A DNA stretch of 23,551 nt from Haloarcula nitratireducens (lineage in GTDB: Archaea > Halobacteriota > Halobacteria > Halobacteriales > Haloarculaceae): assembly GCF_019599505.1 (NCBI RefSeq), contig NZ_RKLT01000038.1, forward strand, positions 1-23,551. The letters run 5' to 3'. This document shows, in pieces, positions 21,234 to 23,551 of the stretch (position 1 is the stretch's first letter; the number at the start of each line of letters is the position of its first letter). A model generated the notes under the pieces. The model was not told where the DNA came from, made no database searches, and worked only from the letters and a program-made list of their open reading frames with translations. A program made the translations under genes and the position numbers.

Positions 21234-22280
21234 TTAGTCGGCCAGCGTCACCTCAACTGCCTTTGCCATGTCCATCCGATTCGCCCATGCGTGAGTGTCT
21301 GATTCCACGTCCCACGGAGCGAGTCGGGGGCTGTCACCGGCACACCCAAACGAAGCCCGACAGTCGCCGGTCGGCGCGGGACCGTCGCCGCGTTCGAGAA
21401 TGCACATCGTGGAATCGCTCGTCACGGCGAGCGTCGTCAGGCCGTTGTACTCGCCGGGCTTGCCAGCACAAATACGCACGCGGTCGCCTTCGTGAAGCGT
21501 GCGCACCATCGCGCCACCGTGGACAGACTTGACCCAGACTGTGACCTTCGCCGTGTCGCCGTTGTCGTCCTCGACGTAGGCGACCTGATACTGATTCGGG
21601 GCGGCGGGGTCATCGATGAGATGCGTGACCGTTCCCTCGATGGTGGCTTCGTAGCCGTGGGGGTTCACGTCTGCGACCGGAATCGGCGCGTTCATCGCGG
21701 CGCGGGCGGCCGTGAGTGCGCCGAAGACGCCGTCGAAGCGTGAGTCGCTCTCGGTCGTGTGGCCGGCGACGAGGCGACTAGCGGCGGCGTGGCTGATACC
21801 TGTCTCGTCGCTGACCGTCGTGGCGTCTTGATTCACGTTGGTCAGCGCGTCGGCGCCCATGTCGGCGCGGGGGTCTGACTCTGCCTCGAAATTGTCGGGT
21901 CGCTCTTGGTCGCTGGTGGTGAGCTGGCGGGCCGAGGCTTCGCGGTCGATCTCGCCGTGGGCATCGCGGGCCGTCTGGGCGTGCCGGGCTTGTTCGGCTG
22001 CCTCGCCGTGTCGCTGTTCCTGAGCGGCGAGCGTCTCGCCGTGGCGGCGATCCGGGGCGACATCGGTCGAGCGGGTCCAGTCGTAGTCGTTCTGGCGGGC
22101 GTAGTAGTTCCCGCGGGAGTCACTGCCGCGGTTGGGGCGGTAGTCGAGTTCATCGCCGTTCGCCGTTTCGGCGACTTCTTGGAGAAGATGCTCGGGACCG
22201 CCGTCGACGTGGGCACCGAGTTGCAGCTGCTGGTCGATATCGGGCGATGCTTTCTTACTGCCGGAGTCGTTAGCGTACAT
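21234..22280 (-). CDS. OB-fold nucleic-acid-binding protein (RPA-like)
   Basis: This is a 348-residue protein. The first 130 residues are polar, low-complexity and rich in Asp, Arg, His and Gln. A helical part follows at 138-175 (ADALTNVNQDATTVSDETGI). An OB-fold at about 208-298 starts GYEATIEGTVTHL and continues with QVAYVEDDNGDTAKVTVWVK, TLHEGDRVRICAG and GLTTLAVTSDST. This matches the single-strand-binding fold of haloarchaeal RPA-like proteins. The C-terminal 50 residues hold Cys307 and Cys313 (GDCRASFGCAG). A role in protecting single-stranded DNA of this replicon is inferred. The gene has an unusually long upstream region with inverted repeats. Confidence 0.8.
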   Translation of the reverse strand: MYANDSGSKKASPDIDQQLQLGAHVDGGPEHLLQEVAETANGDELDYRPNRGSDSRGNYYARQNDYDWTRSTDVAPDRRHGETLAAQEQRHGEAAEQARHAQTARDAHGEIDREASARQLTTSDQERPDNFEAESDPRADMGADALTNVNQDATTVSDETGISHAAASRLVAGHTTESDSRFDGVFGALTAARAAMNAPIPVADVNPHGYEATIEGTVTHLIDDPAAPNQYQVAYVEDDNGDTAKVTVWVKSVHGGAMVRTLHEGDRVRICAGKPGEYNGLTTLAVTSDSTMCILERGDGPAPTGDCRASFGCAGDSPRLAPWDVESDTHAWANRMDMAKAVEVTLAD

Positions 22281-22415
22281 TGTCTTTCACGTCACCACGG
22301 AAAGACACTTGTCGGGTGTACTAGCACCCGATTTCCTGCGGCGTGAAACGGCCTTCGTGAGCGCCGCGTGTCGTGTCTTTCCGTACATAAGGCCACGGGT
22401 GCACAATACTTAAAA
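22281..22415 (-). promoter_or_regulatory. Promoter and structured leader of the OB-fold gene
   Basis: On the minus strand the TATA-like box TTTTAAG (plus positions 22409-22415) predicts a transcript start near 22385, about 105 bases before the ATG. The leader would open with an 11-base arm (22373-22383) that pairs perfectly with 22298-22308 (CGGAAAGACAC/GTGTCTTTCCG), enclosing a CGGGTG/CACCCG hairpin (22313-22330). A third TGTCTTTC copy at 22281-22288 can pair with the same GAAAGACA and touches the start codon. Confidence 0.5.
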
Positions 22416-22507
22416 CCAACGACTATATAGTATTGCTTCAAGTGGAATTAAACTGCTATAGAGAGACTCAAAGACGTATTTCTGAGTTCAGGTTTTGGTG
22501 AGGTTAG

Positions 22508-22515
22508 TATATAAA
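22508..22515 (+). promoter_or_regulatory. TATA box before the structured region
   Basis: TATATAAA predicts a transcript start near 22538 on the plus strand, just before the series of hairpins. No protein-coding frame of haloarchaeal character begins there. Confidence 0.45.
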
Positions 22516-22537
22516 TGCGGATTGATGGGATACCTTC

Positions 22538-22835
22538 GATGGCGGGGGATATCTTGTGCGGTGCGGTCGCGGTTCCGTGAGCATCCCGCGGGGCCGCCCG
22601 AGTGCCGGATGGGTGAAAGCCCGGCACGGCCATCGGCCGCGCCCGGAACACAGCGAGCGAAGCGAGCGTCCTCGTTCCGGCGAGGGAGGGCGGTCCCAAG
22701 GGTTCTGCTGTTGTGGTCGGGTAGGACTGAAAGGGGCACGGCGCTGGCGCTTGCTGTGGTCTGGTCAGCGACCCCTCTCCGAGCGCAGCGAGGAGATGTC
22801 GCTGAGCGACCGCCAGCGCCGTGGGGCTTTCAAGG
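22538..22835 (+). ncRNA. Candidate structured non-coding RNA of about 300 bases
   Basis: Four successive structures follow the TATA box: GGGAT/ATCCC (22546-22550 with 22583-22587), GTGCCGG/CCGGCAC (22602-22627), CCGGAAC/GTTCCGG (22643-22680) and a long nested stem. In the last, GAAAG/CTTTC (22729-22733 with 22827-22831) and ACGGCGCTGGCG/CGCCAGCGCCGT (22738-22749 with 22811-22822) enclose CAGCGAC/GTCGCTG and TCTCC/GGAGA. It does not match RNase P, SRP RNA or tRNA signatures that I know. A repetitive intergenic hairpin family is the main alternative. Confidence 0.4.
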
Positions 22836-22989
22836 TGTGTTGGTTCTGCCTCATCGCCACTGTCGCCGACAATCCGAATCTAGTTACTCCGGTTCGCTAT
22901 CTATAGAAGATTTCAGCGGTACGCGTGTTAGTGCTGGCAACTATCGCCGGAATAGCGGTGCACGCTTTTCTCCGGAGAACTTCTGTTGA

Positions 22990-23460
22990 TCTGTAGCGAC
23001 TTGGATTTCCGTAGCAGAATCTAGTTAGAGCCCCGTCACTCTTCTCGTCCGAAAATGAGGTATACGCTCAGAGACGTTTCTTCGTACTCGTATCTCCACC
23101 GGAGCACTATTCGGGACTACCGTTCCCGGCATCTCTCCAACCTCCACAGCCGCCCAGCGGCGGCTGCTGCGGCCGCATTCGATAACACGGGGAAACACAC
23201 AAATCTAGCCAGTCTGTCAGTCCCACGTTGTTTACACACCAGTCTTTCGGCGTTTGCTCTCAGTCGCCAGCCCCACGATGTCGTTCACGGGAAACCCGGT
23301 GTCTTTCGGCTATCTGTCTGCCCCACGCCTCAAGCAGCTGGATACCGATGTGTTACTCGGCGTTACAAGCTGAGAGTGATTGCAACGTAGTGTCGTTTGT
23401 TGCTCTCGGCTCTGCCCGTCTACGAACCTGCGTCTCTTCTGGAGTTTCCTCGTGGAGGTG
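22990..23460. other. Gene-less region with degenerate repeats
   Basis: About 470 bases without a convincing gene. CCCACG recurs at 23222, 23272 and 23322, exactly 50 bases apart, each preceded by a CAGTC- or CTGTC-like stretch. GTCTTTCGGC occurs at 23242 and 23301. A hairpin AGCCGCC/GGCGGCT lies at 23148-23165. Confidence 0.45.
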
Positions 23461-23462
23461 AG

Positions 23463-23470
23463 AGATTATA
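23463..23470 (+). promoter_or_regulatory. TATA box of the gene at the window end
   Basis: GATTATAA is centred about 30 bases before ATG 23498. Confidence 0.45.
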
Positions 23471-23497
23471 ACCATAGATGACAATGTATCACCATAT

Positions 23498-23551
23498 ATG
23501 GCTGATAGCGAGTCAGCGACAAAGCTGGCCATTCCACCCGTCGGAGTAGTC
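23498..23551 (+). CDS. Start of an unidentified gene, cut by the window end
   Basis: ATG 23498 opens 18 codons without a stop (MADSESATKLAIPPVGVV). The TATA box about 30 bases upstream supports a leaderless start. The alternative frame from ATG 23478 closes within the window. Too short to identify. Confidence 0.4.
   Translation, partial: MADSESATKLAIPPVGVV

Noticed and set aside
22538..22835. RNase P RNA or signal recognition particle RNA
   Set aside because: The conserved core words of these RNAs that I know are absent, and both are normally single-copy chromosomal genes.
22495..22989. Plus-strand protein frame of 164 codons across the hairpin region
   Set aside because: Arg/Gly/Pro-rich composition is dictated by the hairpins; no acidic haloarchaeal character.

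Overview
The window looks like an accessory replicon, or a plasmid-derived island, of a halophilic archaeon (class Halobacteria). The predicted proteins are strongly acidic. Many coding genes have a TATA-like box about 27 bases before the start codon and no obvious leader, which is the usual haloarchaeal promoter layout. The replication and basal transcription factors (PCNA, Orc1/Cdc6, TBP, TFB) are archaeal. I see no rRNA, tRNA or CRISPR array.

Layout. 1-2.1 kb: a plasmid-type PCNA clamp and an unrecognised 345-residue protein, transcribed in parallel from promoters that share a conserved module. 2.1-2.5 kb: a relict IS200/IS605 (TnpB-type) element. 2.6-4.45 kb: a likely origin, with orc1/cdc6 flanked on both sides by copies of a 16-base repeat (TTACTGGCAATAGTGG and variants). 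4.6-6.4 kb: a two-gene AbiE-like module (winged-helix regulator, then nucleotidyltransferase) whose TATA box lies between two inverted 13-base arms. 6.4-7.9 kb: a partition operon (ParA plus a small acidic partner) behind an array of 13-base repeats that runs into its promoter. 8.0-9.4 kb: a tyrosine recombinase preceded by a perfect 13-6-13 inverted repeat shaped like a dif/loxP core site. 9.4-10.5 kb: two tiny genes (one a DUF1931 histone-fold protein) and a TBP. 10.5-12.3 kb: a headless regulator remnant and about 1.1 kb of mostly non-coding DNA with a possible small RNA. 12.3-13.8 kb: a PadR-type regulator and three small proteins. 14.0-17.2 kb: a more chromosome-like block with aldehyde dehydrogenase, a DUF7342-type winged-helix protein and a SWIM zinc-finger protein. 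17.3-20.1 kb: an eroded toxin-antitoxin region on the minus strand (Doc toxin with a 45-residue companion, a TFB fragment, a PIN-domain protein and a broken antitoxin). 20.3 kb: a second PadR-type paralogue. 21.2-22.4 kb: an OB-fold (RPA-like) protein with a long structured leader. 22.5-22.85 kb: a TATA box followed by about 300 bases of nested hairpins, a candidate structured RNA. The last bases open a new gene that runs off the end.

Taken together, the segment carries its own initiator, clamp, single-strand-binding-like protein, partition system, resolvase-like recombinase, small histone and TBP, so it may partly supply its own replication, segregation and transcription machinery. The most promising undescribed items are the recombinase with its 13-6-13 site, the 13-base repeat array of the par operon, the structured RNA candidate near 22.5 kb, the structured leader of the OB-fold gene, and a paired inverted repeat found near both PadR genes.
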